From: Mangrovactinospora gilvigrisea
GTDB lineage: Bacteria; Actinomycetota; Actinomycetes; Streptomycetales; Streptomycetaceae
Assembly (NCBI RefSeq): GCF_001879105.1
Contig: NZ_MLCF01000081.1
Location: forward strand, 1 to 44,179
DNA length: 44,179 nt
Reading direction: 5' to 3'
Position numbers and translations under genes: made by a program. Of this stretch, positions 43,859 through 44,179 are shown piece by piece. The notes under the pieces were generated by a model, which was given only the letters and a program-made list of their open reading frames with translations, was not told where the DNA came from and did not search any database. Positions within the stretch are counted from its first letter, which is position 1; the number at the start of each line of letters is the position of its first letter.

Positions 43859-44179
43859 GCGGCGCCGCCGAGCAGCGCGGCGCGACGGTGTGGCTCACCG
43901 GGCTGCCCAGCGCCGGGAAGTCCACCATCGCCCGCGCGCTCGCCGAGCGGCTGCGCCGTGAGGGCCACCGCGTCGAGGTGCTCGACGGCGACGAGGTGCG
44001 CGGCCACCTCTCCGCCGGCCTCGGCTACTCGCGCGCCGACCGCGACACCAACGTCCGCCGGATCGGCTACCTCGCGGAGCTGCTGGCCCGCAACGGCGTC
44101 AAGGTCCTCGCCCCGGTGATCGCGCCGTTCGCGGCGACCCGGGAGGAGGTGCGCGCCCGGCACGCCGACGCGGACCTGC
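43855..44179 (+). CDS. cysC: Adenylylsulfate (APS) kinase CysC (partial)
   Basis: The first 108 residues are present; the gene runs past the window edge. It phosphorylates APS to PAPS, the sulfuryl donor. Walker [10 protein letters not shown] (16-24), [20 protein letters not shown] (43-62) and [19 protein letters not shown] (66-84) are characteristic, as is [18 protein letters not shown]. The ATG overlaps the sulfotransferase stop by 4 nt. The combination suggests a dedicated sulfation operon or the start of a sulfate-activation locus (cysD, cysN beyond the edge). Confidence 0.93.
   Translation, partial: MSGAAEQRGATVWLTGLPSAGKSTIARALAERLRREGHRVEVLDGDEVRGHLSAGLGYSRADRDTNVRRIGYLAELLARNGVKVLAPVIAPFAATREEVRARHADADL

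Overview
The window is about 44 kb of very GC-rich DNA from a Streptomyces-type actinomycete chromosome. The basis for this is the GC-biased third codon positions, frequent GTG and TTG starts, a principal-like sigma factor of the Hrd group, and conserved actinobacterial neighbours. I cannot name the species. Nearly everything looks like ordinary core chromosome. I see no insertion sequence, prophage, CRISPR array or biosynthetic gene cluster.

Layout. 0-1.2 kb: the tail of an unidentified gene, a methyltransferase and tRNA-Ala(CGC). 1.3-8.1 kb: a minus-strand block with the membrane receptor GlpR, a GNAT acetyltransferase, the molybdenum-cofactor genes mog, moaC and moeA (a gephyrin-like Glp), galU and a GGDEF diguanylate cyclase, with 5-formyltetrahydrofolate cyclo-ligase divergent. 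8.1-13.1 kb: a penicillin-acylase-family enzyme, a CPA1 K+(Na+)/H+ antiporter and an FmdB/Ruc-type zinc-ribbon chaperone. The order mscL, FmdB, cyclo-ligase, galU, moeA, GNAT, GlpR matches the Mycobacterium tuberculosis Rv0985c-Rv0996 neighbourhood as I remember it. 13.1-21.1 kb: an SGNH hydrolase, methylthioadenosine phosphorylase, mscL, a 58-residue small gene overlapping an HrdD-type sigma factor, a LacI-type regulator, an N-acyltransferase and an MFS transporter. 21.0-24.1 kb: a DAO-family oxidoreductase and a methyltransferase separated by a 1.2 kb degenerate tandem-repeat array. 24.2-34.6 kb: a phosphotransferase, a GH3 beta-N-acetylhexosaminidase, GNAT, a small membrane protein, D-Ala-D-Ala carboxypeptidase, a YihY/BrkB membrane protein, a 2'-5' RNA ligase-like protein, trpS, cutA, a PP2C-like phosphatase and a small hypothetical gene. 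34.8-44.2 kb: monomeric isocitrate dehydrogenase, a DUF3017 protein, folD, two tandem RDD membrane proteins, purH-purN, and a sulfotransferase-cysC operon cut by the window end.

The most noteworthy signals are regulatory. Three promoters match the SigR consensus GGAAT-N18-GTT exactly, upstream of the antiporter, the FmdB/Ruc chaperone and the hrdD-like gene. The chaperone promoter is also overlapped by a CIRCE (HrcA) element, which suggests joint heat and thiol-oxidation control of a predicted redox chaperone. The second is the 22.2-23.4 kb array, whose roughly 107-bp units resemble degenerate copies of the start-codon region of the adjacent oxidoreductase gene.
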